Below are positions 1-8,119 of a stretch of DNA of 38,949 nucleotides, piece after piece; positions within the stretch are counted from its first letter, which is position 1, and every line of letters begins with the position of its first letter. Source of the stretch: Nonomuraea sp. MG754425. GTDB lineage: Bacteria > Actinomycetota > Actinomycetes > Streptosporangiales > Streptosporangiaceae. The notes under the pieces were generated by a model. The model was not told where the DNA came from, searched no databases, and saw nothing but the letters and a program-made list of their open reading frames with translations. Position numbers and translations under genes: made by a program. The stretch covers positions 1-38,949 of the forward strand of contig NZ_SSXE01000152.1 in NCBI RefSeq assembly GCF_021699195.1. Direction: 5' to 3'.

Positions 1-1
1 G

Positions 2-1078
2 TTCTCGGCGTCGTCGGCGGCGAGTGGGAAGTTCCTGGTGCGCAGTGTCGCGACGGGGTTGTGCGTGAGCAACAAGGACGGCTCGACCGCGGGCAACAAT
101 CCGATCGTGCAGGAGACCTGCTCCGACGTCGCCCGCATGCAGTGGTCCTTCACCCCCACCTCCGGCGGCGGCAGGTGGTCGGACAACGCCGACGGCTTCG
201 CCGCCACCAGCGGCAACGGCCTGCCGACCACCACCGGCGGCGCGGGCGGTACCACCGTCACCGTGACCAACTACGCCGACCTGGTCAGGTACGCCACCGC
301 GAGCGCCCCCTACGTCATCAAGGTCAACGGCGCGATCACCGTCAGCCCGTACGGCACCGAGATCAGGGTCGCCTCGAACAAGACCATCGTCGGCGTCGGC
401 AAGAACGGCCACATCGTCAACGGCGGCTTCTTCCTCGGCACCGGCGTCAGCAACGTCATCATCCGCAACCTGACCATCCGCGACACGCGCATGGCCGACG
501 ACGACCCGGGCGACGACGCCTACGACTACGACGGCATCCAGCTCGACACCGCCCACCACGTCTGGATCGACCACAACACGATCACCCGGATGAACGACGG
601 CCTGATCGACAGCCGCAAGGACACCAGTTTCCTCACCGTGTCCTGGAACGTGCTGGCCGAGAACAACAAGGCCTTCGGCATCGGCTGGACCGACAACGTC
701 ACCGCCCGCATGACGATCCACCACAACTGGATCCGCGACAACAACCAGCGCAACCCCAGCACCGACAACGTCGCCTACGCCCACCTGTACAACAACTACC
801 TGCAGAACATCAGTGGCTACGGCAACTACTCGCGCGGCGCCACCAAGATGGTGATCGAGAACAGCTACTACCAGAACGTCAAGGACCCGTACTACCGGGA
901 CGACGCCGCCCAGCTCCGGCAGAGCGGCAGCATCTGCACCGGCTGCAGCGGGCAGCAGGAGACCGGCGGCTCCGCCTTCACGCCGTCGTCCTTCTACTCC
1001 TACACCCTCGACCCCGCCGCGCAGGTCCCCTCCCTGGTGACCACCTACGCCGGCCCGCAGGCCGACATCGGCGTCTGA
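2..1078 (+). CDS. Secreted pectate lyase (PL1) with RICIN module, 5' partial
   Basis: The reading frame is open from the left window edge, so the start and signal peptide are missing. The first ~50 visible residues are the end of a RICIN-type beta-trefoil carbohydrate-binding module (GLCVSNKDGSTAGNN, ending ARMQWSF). The rest is a pectate lyase beta-helix: a YDYDGIQLD segment, the family motif WIDHNTITRMNDGLIDSR, a VSWN strand and the YGNYSRGATKMVIENSYYQN coil. Family knowledge: PL1 enzymes cleave polygalacturonate by Ca2+-dependent beta-elimination outside the cell. A pectinesterase lies 21 bp downstream on the same strand, and the pair makes sense as de-esterification followed by cleavage. 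The family call is firm; the true start is not visible. Confidence 0.9.
   Translation, partial: FSASSAASGKFLVRSVATGLCVSNKDGSTAGNNPIVQETCSDVARMQWSFTPTSGGGRWSDNADGFAATSGNGLPTTTGGAGGTTVTVTNYADLVRYATASAPYVIKVNGAITVSPYGTEIRVASNKTIVGVGKNGHIVNGGFFLGTGVSNVIIRNLTIRDTRMADDDPGDDAYDYDGIQLDTAHHVWIDHNTITRMNDGLIDSRKDTSFLTVSWNVLAENNKAFGIGWTDNVTARMTIHHNWIRDNNQRNPSTDNVAYAHLYNNYLQNISGYGNYSRGATKMVIENSYYQNVKDPYYRDDAAQLRQSGSICTGCSGQQETGGSAFTPSSFYSYTLDPAAQVPSLVTTYAGPQADIGV
34..147 (+). repeat. 114-bp direct repeat, copy 1 (RICIN coding)
   Basis: This segment encodes VRSVATGLCVSNKDGSTAG and following residues. It recurs at 1325-1438, offset 1291 bp, with two mismatches that I can see (aat/aac and gtc/atc codons). 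Identity this high between two otherwise unrelated enzymes implies recent module duplication or gene conversion. Confidence 0.9.
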
Positions 1079-1099
1079 TCTCACGGAAAGGCTGAACCA

Positions 1100-2357
1100 A
1101 TGCACCAAGGCATACGCGCGGCGGCACGTTCGCCGATGACCAGGCTGGCCGCCGTGACGGCGGCCGTGGTGACGGCGTCGGCCGCCGTCGTCACCCTCAC
1201 CACCGGCGTCGGCTCGGCCGCCGCGACACCCGGCGACGGTGGCGTGTACACGCTGGCGTCGGGGTCGTCCGGTAAGTGTGTTCTCGTGACGGGGTCTTCG
1301 GCTGACAACGGGGCGCTGCTGGTGCCTGGTGCGCAGTGTCGCGACGGGGTTGTGCGTGAGCAACAAGGACGGCTCGACCGCGGGCAACAACCCGATCGTG
1401 CAGGAGACCTGCTCCGACATCGCCCGCATGCAGTGGTCGTTCAACACCGTCACCGACCCCACGCCGCCGCCGACCGGCACCCCGACCGTGGCCGCCGACG
1501 GCACCGGCCGCTACCGGACCGTGCAGGCCGCGATCGACGCCGTCCCGTCCGGCAACGCCGGCCGGGTGGTGATCACCATCAAGCCCGGCAACTACCGGGA
1601 GATCGTCACCGTCAACAAGCCCTACGTGACGCTCCAGGGCCTCGGCACGTCGCCCGCGCAGACCGTCATCGTCAACAACCGCTCGGCCGGCACCAGCGGT
1701 ACGTCCGGCAGCTTCACCGCCCAGATCTCCGCCCGCGACGTGACCGCCACCAACCTGACGATCTCCAACGACTTCGACGAGAACTCCACGCCGGACGGCC
1801 ACCAGGCGGTCGCGCTGCGGCTGGACGGCGACCGCACCACCCTGACCGACGTCCGCGTCCTGGGTGACCAGGACACCTTCCTGGTCAACGACTCGGCGCG
1901 GGCCTACGTCAAGAACTCCTACGTCGAGGGCACCGTCGACTTCATCTTCGGCGGCGGCACGATCGTCTTCCACAGTTGCGACATCTACGAGAAGCGCAGC
2001 ACGGGCGGCCCCATCACCGCGGCCAGCACGGCGGCGGCCAAGACGTACGGCTTCATGTTCTACAAGTCGCGCATCTCGGGCGCCGCGAACAACGTGACCA
2101 CCCTCGGTCGGCCGTGGCGGCCCGACGGCCAGGTGCTCTACCGGGAGTCCACGCTGAGCGCGACCGTCCGCAACTCCCAGCCCTGGACGGACATGTCCGA
2201 CAACACCTGGCAGAACGCCCGCTTCTCCGAGTACCGCAACACCGGTTCCGGAGCCACCGTCAACAGCAACCGGCCGCAGCTCACCACCGAGCAGGCGGCT
2301 GACCACACCCCGCAGAAGTACCTGGCGGGCTCGGACGGCTGGAACCCGGCCGGCTGA
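1100..2357 (+). pseudogene. Secreted pectinesterase (CE8) with RICIN module, frameshifted
   Basis: Translation from ATG 1100 gives a signal peptide (Ala/Val-rich core ending near GSAAATPGDGG) and the first RICIN repeat (YTLASGSSGKCV..GALLV), then leaves frame at about 1322-1328. The rest continues in the +1 frame from about 1329: the end of RICIN, a Pro/Thr linker (TPPPTGTPT), then a complete pectin methylesterase domain. Catalytic landmarks are GDQDTFLVN, GTVDFIFGGG and LGRPWRP, and the domain ends at a normal C-terminus at 2357. About 40 residues that should finish the first RICIN repeat and begin the second are absent, so this is a deletion plus frameshift, not a single-base slip. The enzyme domain is intact but would lack its signal peptide. 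A repeat-collapse assembly error is a serious alternative because the junction lies exactly at the 114-bp repeat. Confidence 0.8.
1325..1438 (+). repeat. 114-bp direct repeat, copy 2 (RICIN coding)
   Basis: Near-identical to 34-147. The frameshift in the pectinesterase gene falls at the left end of this copy, where CTGGTGC occurs twice in tandem. Confidence 0.9.
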
Positions 2358-2370
2358 GTGCGCCGCGTGT

Positions 2371-2398
2371 CCGGGGCCGGCGTCGCCGCCGGTCCCGG
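2371..2398. terminator. Bidirectional stem-loop between convergent genes
   Basis: Twelve-base-pair stem (CCGGGGCCGGCG against CGCCGGTCCCGG, one G-U pair) with a 4-nt loop, in the 59-bp gap between the converging pectinesterase and MFS genes. It has no T-tract, as is common for actinomycete terminators. Confidence 0.65.
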
Positions 2399-2416
2399 AT
2401 CCGCCCGTCCCGGCGC

Positions 2417-3985
2417 TCAGGCCGAGCGCGCGTCACGGGGCGGCAGGTCCGCGGGGGTCCGGCCGAGCGGGGCGGCCCCGTCCGGCTGGTCGAGGCTGGC
2501 CCGCAGCGTGACCGGCTTCAGCAGGACGGCCGCGAGGATGCCGACGGCGGCCACGGCGGCGCAGATGAGGAACACCCGGCCGGTCGCGTCGCCGTAGGCG
2601 GCCCGCACGATGTCCTGGGCGGCGGGCGGCAGCGCCGCCGGATTCGCGCCGCCGGCGGCGGGCAGCCCCGCGGCGGACAGGTCGTGGCTGATCCGGCCGG
2701 CCACGTGCCGGGCCAGCACCGCGCCGAGCACGGAGACCCCGATCGTGCCGCCCAGGGAGCGGAAGAACGCGACGGTGGAGCTGGCCGTGCCGATGTCCTT
2801 CAGCGGCACCGCGTTCTGCACGACCAGGACGAAGTTCTGCATCGTCATGCCGACCCCGAGGCCGACGCACGCCATGGCCACGCCCATGTACACGAGCGAG
2901 GTCGTGTGGTCGATGAGGCCCAGCCCGGCGAAGCCGGCCGTGAGCAGGGTGGCCCCCGTCACGATGAACGGCTTGACCTTCCCGCTCTTGCTGATCAGCC
3001 GGCCGGCGACGATGGAGGAGACCAGGATGCCGCCCATCATGGGGATCGTCAGCAGCCCCGCCTGGGTGGCGGTGAAGCCGCGTCCGGCCTGGAAGTACTG
3101 GCTGAGGAAGACGGCCGCGCCGAACATGGCGGTGCCGACGGCGAGGCTGCCGGTGATGGCCAGCGCGGTCGTGCGCTGCCGGACGATGCCGAGCGGCACG
3201 ATCGGCTCGGCGGCCCGCGTCTCCACCCACAGGGCCACGGCCAGCAGCGCCAGCGTGCCGGCGAGCATGGCGGCGCTCTGCCAGGACACCCAGTCGAAGG
3301 CGTCGCCGACGAACGAGATCCAGATGAGCAGCACGCTGACGCCCGAGGCGATCAGCGCCGCGCCCAGGTAGTCGATCCGCACCCCGTCCCGGCGCAGGAC
3401 GGGCAGCCGCAGCGTGCGCTGGAGCAGGAAGAGCGCGACGGCGGCGACCGGGATGCCGATGAAGAAGCACCACCGCCAGCCCAGCCATGAGGTGTCCACG
3501 ATGAGCCCGCCCACCAGCGGGCCGCCGATGGTGGAGACGGCGGTGACGCTGCTGAGGTAGCCGCTGTAGCGGCCGCGCTCGCGGGGCGGGATCATCGCCC
3601 CGAGCACGATCTGGACGAGCGCCTGCACGCCCCCGACCCCGACGCCCTGCACCGCGCGGGCGGCGATGAGCTGTCCGGGGTCCTGGCTCAGCCCGGCCGC
3701 CACCGACCCGAGCACGAAGACGGTCACGGCGGCCTGCACGAGGCGCTTCTTGCTGACCAGGTCGGCCAGCTTGCCCCAGATCGGGGTGGTGGCGGTGGTG
3801 GTGAGCAGCGTCGCGGTGACGACCCAGGTGTACTGCGTCTGCGTCCCCTGTAACCCGCCGATGATCTTCGGCAGGGCGGTCGAGACCACGGTGCTGCTGA
3901 GCGTCGCGACGAAGAGCGCGAGGAGCAGGCCGCTGAGCGCCGCCAGCACCTGACGCCGGGTGAGTGGTCGGTCGGTCGTCGTCAT
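2417..3985 (-). CDS. MFS multidrug exporter, DHA2 (EmrB/QacA) family
   Basis: A 522-residue membrane protein with about 14 hydrophobic segments, matching the 14-TM drug:H+ antiporter-2 family. Visible landmarks are the loop 2-3 motif A (GKLADLVSKKR) and the antiporter motif C region (GGPLVGGLIVD then GWRWCFFIGIP). The start chosen is ATG 3985 (MTTTDRPLTRRQV) because GGAG lies 6 nt upstream; an in-frame upstream ATG at 4039 would add 18 polar residues without a better ribosome site. It lies 76 bp downstream of a co-oriented P450, so the two are probably co-transcribed from the operator-bearing promoter near 5300. Substrate unknown. Confidence 0.9.
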   Translation of the reverse strand: MTTTDRPLTRRQVLAALSGLLLALFVATLSSTVVSTALPKIIGGLQGTQTQYTWVVTATLLTTTATTPIWGKLADLVSKKRLVQAAVTVFVLGSVAAGLSQDPGQLIAARAVQGVGVGGVQALVQIVLGAMIPPRERGRYSGYLSSVTAVSTIGGPLVGGLIVDTSWLGWRWCFFIGIPVAAVALFLLQRTLRLPVLRRDGVRIDYLGAALIASGVSVLLIWISFVGDAFDWVSWQSAAMLAGTLALLAVALWVETRAAEPIVPLGIVRQRTTALAITGSLAVGTAMFGAAVFLSQYFQAGRGFTATQAGLLTIPMMGGILVSSIVAGRLISKSGKVKPFIVTGATLLTAGFAGLGLIDHTTSLVYMGVAMACVGLGVGMTMQNFVLVVQNAVPLKDIGTASSTVAFFRSLGGTIGVSVLGAVLARHVAGRISHDLSAAGLPAAGGANPAALPPAAQDIVRAAYGDATGRVFLICAAVAAVGILAAVLLKPVTLRASLDQPDGAAPLGRTPADLPPRDARSA

Positions 3986-4061
3986 GGTGGGCTCCAAGAG
4001 AGGGACACCGATCGTGCGCGGTTCGCGGCGGGCCCGCAAGCCCTCGCGGCGGGGGACCGGC

Positions 4062-5288
4062 TCACCAGGTGACGGGCAGCTCGTAGGCGCCGTAGACGAA
4101 CCCGTCGTGCTTGAACGGGATCCGCTCCACCCCGGCGGCGAGCGCCAGGTCCGGGACGCGCCGCAGCAGGGCCGTGTAGGCGACCTGCAGCTCCATCCGC
4201 GCCAGCGGCTGCCCCAGGCACTGGTGCACCCCGTAGCCGAAGGTGACGTGCAGGCGGGCGTTGCGCCGCAGGTCGAGCCGGTCGGGGTCGGGGAAGACGG
4301 CCGGGTCGCGGTTGGCGACCTCGTTGACCGCGAGGATGCCCTCGCCGGCCCTGATGGTCCGGCCCGCGATCTCGATGTCCTCCAGCGCCACCCGGCGCAG
4401 CCCGCCGTGGGTGATCGTCAGGTAGCGCAGCAGCTCCTCGACGGCCGCGGCGACCGCCTTCGGGTCGTCGCCGTCGCGCAGCAGCGCCGCCTGGTCCGGG
4501 TGCTGGAGCAGGGCGAGCGTGCCCAGCGTGATCATGTTCGCGGTGGTCTCGTGCCCGGCGAACAACATCAGCACGCCCATCCGGGCGGCCTCCACCCGCG
4601 ACAGCTCCCCGGCCCTGACCCGCTCGACCAGCCCCGACAGCAGGTCGTCGCCGGGCTCGTCGAGCTTGTCGCCGATCAGCCGGTCGAGGTAGCCGCCCAG
4701 CGCCCGCTGGGCCTGCTCCCGCTCCTGCGGGGAGGAGTCGCGGTTGATGATGGTCCGGCTGTTGGCCTGGAAGAACTCGTGGTCGTCGTACGGGACGCCG
4801 AGCAGGTTGGAGATCACCAGCGAGGGCAGCGGCAGGGCGAACGCCTCGACCAGGTCGGCCGGGCGCGGGCCGGCGAGCAGGTCGTCGATCAGCCGGTCCG
4901 CGATCCGCTGCGTGGCCGGCCGCATCGCCTCCACCCGCCTGACGGTGAACGCGGAGGTGACCATGCGCCGCAGCCGCCCGTGCTCGGGGTCGTCCATCAG
5001 GATGAAGCTGGTGCCGCCCGCGTCCTCCTTACGGGCGGCCATGCTCTCCATGGCCGCCGCCTCGGCCGGGGACAGCCGCGGGAGGCCGCGCGCGGGCTCC
5101 ACGCTCACGCTGCGGTTGCCGAGCACGGCGCGGTGTTCGGCGTGGCCGGTGACCAGCCAGACGGTGGTGCCGTCCCACAGCCGGACCCGGGTGAGCGGGC
5201 CCTCCTCCTGCCGTGCGCGCATCGCGGGGGCCGGATCGAGCGGGCAGGCCGCCGACCTGGCGATGTCGTACTCGGGGAGTGTCGTCAC
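4062..5288 (-). CDS. Cytochrome P450 (bacterial class I, CYP105/107-like)
   Basis: A 408-residue soluble heme monooxygenase. The I-helix oxygen-activation motif is FAGHETTANM, the K-helix ExxR is EELLR, and the heme-thiolate loop is FGYGVHQCLGQPLAR. The usual length and all signature motifs are present, so it should be functional. The start is GTG 5288 with AGGAG 6 nt upstream; the next upstream sequence is an AT-rich operator palindrome. No ferredoxin or reductase lies beside it, so redox partners must come from elsewhere. Its partner gene downstream is an MFS exporter. CYP subfamily cannot be fixed without a search. Confidence 0.93.
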   Translation of the reverse strand: MTTLPEYDIARSAACPLDPAPAMRARQEEGPLTRVRLWDGTTVWLVTGHAEHRAVLGNRSVSVEPARGLPRLSPAEAAAMESMAARKEDAGGTSFILMDDPEHGRLRRMVTSAFTVRRVEAMRPATQRIADRLIDDLLAGPRPADLVEAFALPLPSLVISNLLGVPYDDHEFFQANSRTIINRDSSPQEREQAQRALGGYLDRLIGDKLDEPGDDLLSGLVERVRAGELSRVEAARMGVLMLFAGHETTANMITLGTLALLQHPDQAALLRDGDDPKAVAAAVEELLRYLTITHGGLRRVALEDIEIAGRTIRAGEGILAVNEVANRDPAVFPDPDRLDLRRNARLHVTFGYGVHQCLGQPLARMELQVAYTALLRRVPDLALAAGVERIPFKHDGFVYGAYELPVTW

Positions 5289-5298
5289 GAGGTCTCCT

Positions 5299-5326
5299 AG
5301 TTTAAATCAATCAATTGATTTAAACT
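5299..5326. promoter_or_regulatory. AT-rich palindromic operator upstream of the P450
   Basis: Perfect 12-bp inverted arms (AGTTTAAATCAA and TTGATTTAAACT) separated by TCAA. It starts one base upstream of the P450 Shine-Dalgarno sequence and lies between the P450-MFS pair and the two divergent TetR genes. Such an A/T block is very unusual for this DNA. Its size and symmetry suit a TetR dimer, or two dimers. Which regulator binds is inferred. The rest of the 226 bp to the TetR start (5327-5514) holds no other feature I can support. Confidence 0.8.
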
Positions 5327-5514
5327 GTAACGCCGGGTGGTCACCTGTCAAGCCGGCGTTACGTAGGCTGTCCTTCCGTCACACCTCGCGAGTCCGGCCG
5401 AGGACCTGCGACGATCTGGGGGACCGGGACGTCGCGGGCGGTGCTCGCGATCCCGGCGCGGTGAGAGACGACGCCGTGGACGACGACGCGGCGCAGAACG
5501 ATGCGGTGAAGACG

Positions 5515-6204
5515 ATGATCAGCAAGATGACACGGCTCGAACAGGTCAGCGCGACCAGGGAGGCGCTCCTGGCCGCGGCCGAACGGCTGTTCGCCGAGCA
5601 CGGCGTGCACGCCGTCGGCAACCGCCAGATCAGCGAGGCCGCCGGGCAGCGCAACAACGCCGCGGTCACCTACCACTTCGGCGCCAAGCCCGACCTGGTC
5701 CGCGCGATCGCCCGCAAGCACGCCGAGCAGCTCGAGGGCATCCGCGCCCCCATGATGGCCGGCATCGCCGGCTCCACCGACCTGCGCGACTGGATCGCCT
5801 GCCTGGTCCGGCCGCTGGCCCGGCACCTGGAGAACCTGGGCAGCCCCACCTGGTACGCCCGCTTCACCGCCCAGGTCACGGCCGACCCCGCGCTCAAGGC
5901 GATCATGGTCGACGAGGCCCTGGCCGCCGCGCCGGTGCTGCGGCTGTTCCGCGACGGCCTGGCCCGCTGCCTGCCCGACCTGCCCGCCGAGGTCCGCCTC
6001 GAACGCGGCGCGATGGCCCGGCACCTGGTCGTGCAGATGTGCGTCGAGCGGGAGCGGGCGCTCGCCGAGCACGCCCCCACCTTCCGCCCCACCTGGGAGG
6101 CCACCGCCGACAGCCTGATCGACGCCATCGTCGCGCTGTGGCAGGCGCCCGTCCCCGGCCCGCCGGCGATGCCGGTGACGGGCGAGACCGAGGAGAGCAC
6201 GTGA
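5515..6204 (+). CDS. TetR/AcrR-family regulator, first of a tandem pair
   Basis: About 229 residues. The N-terminal DNA-binding domain reads SATREALLAAAERLFAEHGV, then the HTH with recognition-helix region NNAAVTYHFGAKPDLVRAI. The C-terminal part (GSPTWYARFTAQV..) is the ligand/dimer domain and closely matches the next gene. Start uncertain: ATG 5515, ATG 5527 and GTG 5461 are all in frame with no clear ribosome site; longer in-frame extensions upstream overlap the P450 antisense and are rejected. It overlaps the next TetR by one base (TGATG), so translation is coupled. It is divergent from the P450-MFS pair and probably represses it through 5299-5326. Confidence 0.87.
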   Translation: MISKMTRLEQVSATREALLAAAERLFAEHGVHAVGNRQISEAAGQRNNAAVTYHFGAKPDLVRAIARKHAEQLEGIRAPMMAGIAGSTDLRDWIACLVRPLARHLENLGSPTWYARFTAQVTADPALKAIMVDEALAAAPVLRLFRDGLARCLPDLPAEVRLERGAMARHLVVQMCVERERALAEHAPTFRPTWEATADSLIDAIVALWQAPVPGPPAMPVTGETEEST

Positions 6205-6857
6205 TGACGGGCAGGACGGCCCGCCCCGAGCGGGCCAGCGCCACCAGGGAGGCGATCCTCGCCACGGCCGAGCGGCTGTTCGCCGAGCACGGCGTGCACG
6301 CGGTGTCGAACCGCCAGATCAGCGAGGCCGCCGGACAGGGCAACAGCGCCGCGGTGGGCTACCACTTCGGCACGAAGGCCGACCTGGTCCGCGCGATCGC
6401 CCGCCGGCACGCCGACGAGATGGAGCAGCTCAGGGCGGGCCTGGTCGCCGGCGTCACCGGCTCCGCCGACGTGCGCGACTGGGTGGGCTGCCTGGTCCGC
6501 CCGTTCACCCGGCACCTGGAGGCCCAGGGCAGCCCCACCTGGTACGCCCGCTTCCGCGCCCAGGTGATGGCCGACCCCGCGCTCTACCGGATCACCGTGG
6601 AGGAGTCGCTGTCGTCCCCCTCGCTGCGCACGCTCGTGGACGGCGTCAACCGCTGCCTGGCCGGCCTGCCCGCCACCGTGCGCGGGCAACGCTGGGCCAT
6701 GGCTCGCCACCTGATCGTGCACATGTGCGTCGAGCGGGAACGCGCCCTCGCCGAAGGCTCCGCCACCCTCGAGACGAGCTGGGACGACCTCGCCGCCGGC
6801 CTGATCGACGCGATCGCCGGAATGTGGCAGGCCCCGGTCACCGCCACCTCCGGCTGA
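6204..6857 (+). CDS. TetR/AcrR-family regulator, second of a tandem pair
   Basis: A 217-residue paralogue of the preceding gene. Long blocks are the same or nearly so: ATREAILATAERLFAEHGVH, NRQISEAAGQ, YHFGTKADLVRAIAR, GSPTWYARF and HMCVERERALAE. The recognition helix differs (GNSAAVGYHF against NNAAVTYHF), so the two may prefer different half-sites. The start ATG 6204 overlaps the upstream stop, which implies coupled expression and near-equal amounts. The pair may form heterodimers or divide ligand sensing; that is inference. Convergent with the AhpD-like gene 12 bp downstream. Confidence 0.9.
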   Translation: MTGRTARPERASATREAILATAERLFAEHGVHAVSNRQISEAAGQGNSAAVGYHFGTKADLVRAIARRHADEMEQLRAGLVAGVTGSADVRDWVGCLVRPFTRHLEAQGSPTWYARFRAQVMADPALYRITVEESLSSPSLRTLVDGVNRCLAGLPATVRGQRWAMARHLIVHMCVERERALAEGSATLETSWDDLAAGLIDAIAGMWQAPVTATSG

Positions 6858-6869
6858 GCGCCGCCCGGG

Positions 6870-7385
6870 TCACCCGGTGTAGTTCTTCCCCAGGGGCCGG
6901 CCCGGGATCGGCCGGGCGATGAGGGCCACGGGGATGAAGAAGGAGATCTGGGCGATCGTCAGGACGAGCGTCCACAACTCCTTGTCGTCGTAGTGGGCCG
7001 CCGCCCTGGCGTACAGCTCGTCGGGGACCCGCTCCCCGGAGGCCGGGGTGAGGACGGCCTCCACGAGCTCCAGCGCGACCCGTTCGGCGTCGGTGAAGTA
7101 CGGGGCCTCCCGCCAGGACACCACGGCCGTGATGCGCTCCTCGCTCTCCCCGGCGCTGCGCAGCATGCCGGTCTGCCGGACGGTGTGGTACGTGCTGCCC
7201 ACGATCTGCCCGGCGCGCAACTGCACCAGGCCGACCGTGGTCCGCGGGATCGCGCCGTTCATCGTGGCCTTGGTCATGGCCTGGGCGATGGTCCCCACCT
7301 CGGGGAAGAACCGGGCGGGGTCGGGCATCCGCGACCGGAGGTCCTGCTGCCCGGTCTCGGTGCTCTCGGTGGTCGTCGTGGACAT
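6870..7385 (-). CDS. AhpD/CMD-like protein lacking the CXXC redox motif
   Basis: A 171-residue protein of the carboxymuconolactone decarboxylase/AhpD-like superfamily. The block ERITAVVSWREAPYFTDAER followed by ALELVEAVLT is the family's helix-turn signature. At the place where AhpD-type peroxidases carry CxxC just before a conserved His, this protein reads RAGQIVGSTYH: the His is kept and both cysteines are gone, so thiol peroxidase chemistry is unlikely. The C-terminus (ISFFIPVALIARPIPGRPL) is hydrophobic. It has its own promoter at 7429-7453, matching the one in front of the ECF41 sigma gene at 14936. Proteins of this superfamily are typical genomic partners of ECF41 sigma factors, so it is probably part of that stress regulon. 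Confidence 0.82.
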   Translation of the reverse strand: MSTTTTESTETGQQDLRSRMPDPARFFPEVGTIAQAMTKATMNGAIPRTTVGLVQLRAGQIVGSTYHTVRQTGMLRSAGESEERITAVVSWREAPYFTDAERVALELVEAVLTPASGERVPDELYARAAAHYDDKELWTLVLTIAQISFFIPVALIARPIPGRPLGKNYTG

Positions 7386-7708
7386 GTTCCGCTCTCCTCG
7401 CCGTCGGTCGTCGTGCGTTCTGTCCTACGACGAGACAGCCGCGCGGAATGTGAGGCGGTCAGCCGGGCCCGTCCGGCTCGGACGCTCTTGTCGATCTGCA
7501 CGCTCAACCGGGCTCCCAGCGGCCAGCCGATGTAGTGCGTGAGGAAGATGGCGATCTCGCGCAGTTCGGCGGCGGTGAGCTCGGAGTTGCCGAGCGCCGC
7601 CGGGATCTGGAGGTCGAGCACGTCGTTCAGCCCCTTGGCGGACAGGGCGCCGAGCAGGAGCAGGCGGCGGTCACGCATGGACAGGCCGGGGCGGGCCCAG
7701 ATGCGCGC
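7274..7708 (-). pseudogene. Remnant of a carboxymuconolactone decarboxylase-family gene
   Basis: On the minus strand from about 7708 the frame reads RIWARPGLSMRDRRLLLLGA and continues LSAKGLNDVLDLQIPAALGN, ELREIAIFLTHYIGWPLGARL. This is the recognisable second half of a gamma-CMD-like protein. The frame is closed immediately upstream (TGA at 7709-7711), so the N-terminal half is missing. From about 7480 downward the translation becomes Arg/Thr-rich and non-family-like while running across the next gene's ECF41-type promoter, so the original C-terminus is probably lost too. The open frame from ATG 7678 ends at 7274. I read it as a truncated relic rather than a 134-residue protein. Confidence 0.6.
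7429..7453 (-). promoter_or_regulatory. ECF41-type promoter of the AhpD-like gene
   Basis: Minus strand: TCACA, 16 nt, CGTC. The surrounding bases (TCACATTCCGCG and TGTCTCGTCG) match the site upstream of the sigma gene at 14979-15003 almost base for base. The published ECF41 consensus is TGTCACA-N16/17-CGTC. The start codon is 43 nt downstream of the -10 element. Confidence 0.75.
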
Positions 7709-7738
7709 TCACCGTCCACCTGCTCGACCGCTCCGTGC

Positions 7739-8038
7739 GGGGCGCTCCTCGACGTCGAGCCGTTCGGCGAGCGGGCGGTGCGCGGCATGTGCCACCACAT
7801 CGAGGACGGCACCTTCGACTGGACCGCCCAGGCGGTCAACCCCCGGGCACGCGTCCGGCCGGTGCACCGCCCGCCGCGCGTCCCGGCGGGCCGGGTGCCG
7901 TACTGCCGCTGGGAGGTCGTCATCGACGACGAGACCGAGCCGGTCGGCGAGGCCCCGATCACCGCGATGACCCGCGGCACCACCGCCGCCCGCTTCCGCT
8001 TCCCGCCGATGCGCGACGGCACCCCGCACGTGCCCTGA
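7739..8038 (+). other. Unrecognised coding remnant (C-terminal fragment)
   Basis: From about 7739 to the TGA at 8036-8038 this frame has consistent G/C third positions and protein-like composition (LDVEPFGERAVRGMCHHIED, then WTAQAVNPRARVRPVHRPPR, ending FRFPPMRDGTPHVP). There is no ribosome site or convincing start, and coding character fades upstream of 7739 where the CMD remnant abuts. I do not recognise the family. Most likely it is the 3' end of a gene whose 5' part was lost at the 7709-7739 junction. A short real gene from ATG 7789 is possible but unsupported. Confidence 0.4.
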
Positions 8039-8106
8039 CCACGACAGACCCCCTGCGCCGGTCCTGGGGGGCCTGGATCACGAACCGGAGCGCGCCCGCG
8101 ACGGTC

Positions 8107-8112
8107 TACGAT
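8107..8112 (+). promoter_or_regulatory. Possible -10 box of a leaderless hemC transcript
   Basis: TACGAT ends 7 nt before ATG 8120, placing transcription start at about the start codon. No convincing -35 element is visible and there is no Shine-Dalgarno sequence, which fits leaderless translation. Confidence 0.35.
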
Positions 8113-8119
8113 GCCAGGC

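Noticed and set aside
4744..5514. N-terminal extension of the first TetR gene
   Set aside because: It runs antisense through the P450 and the operator; TetR homology begins after 5515.
5327..5514. Possible small gene between the operator and the first TetR gene
   Set aside because: No ribosome site and no protein-like composition; a GTG at 5461 is at most an alternative TetR start.
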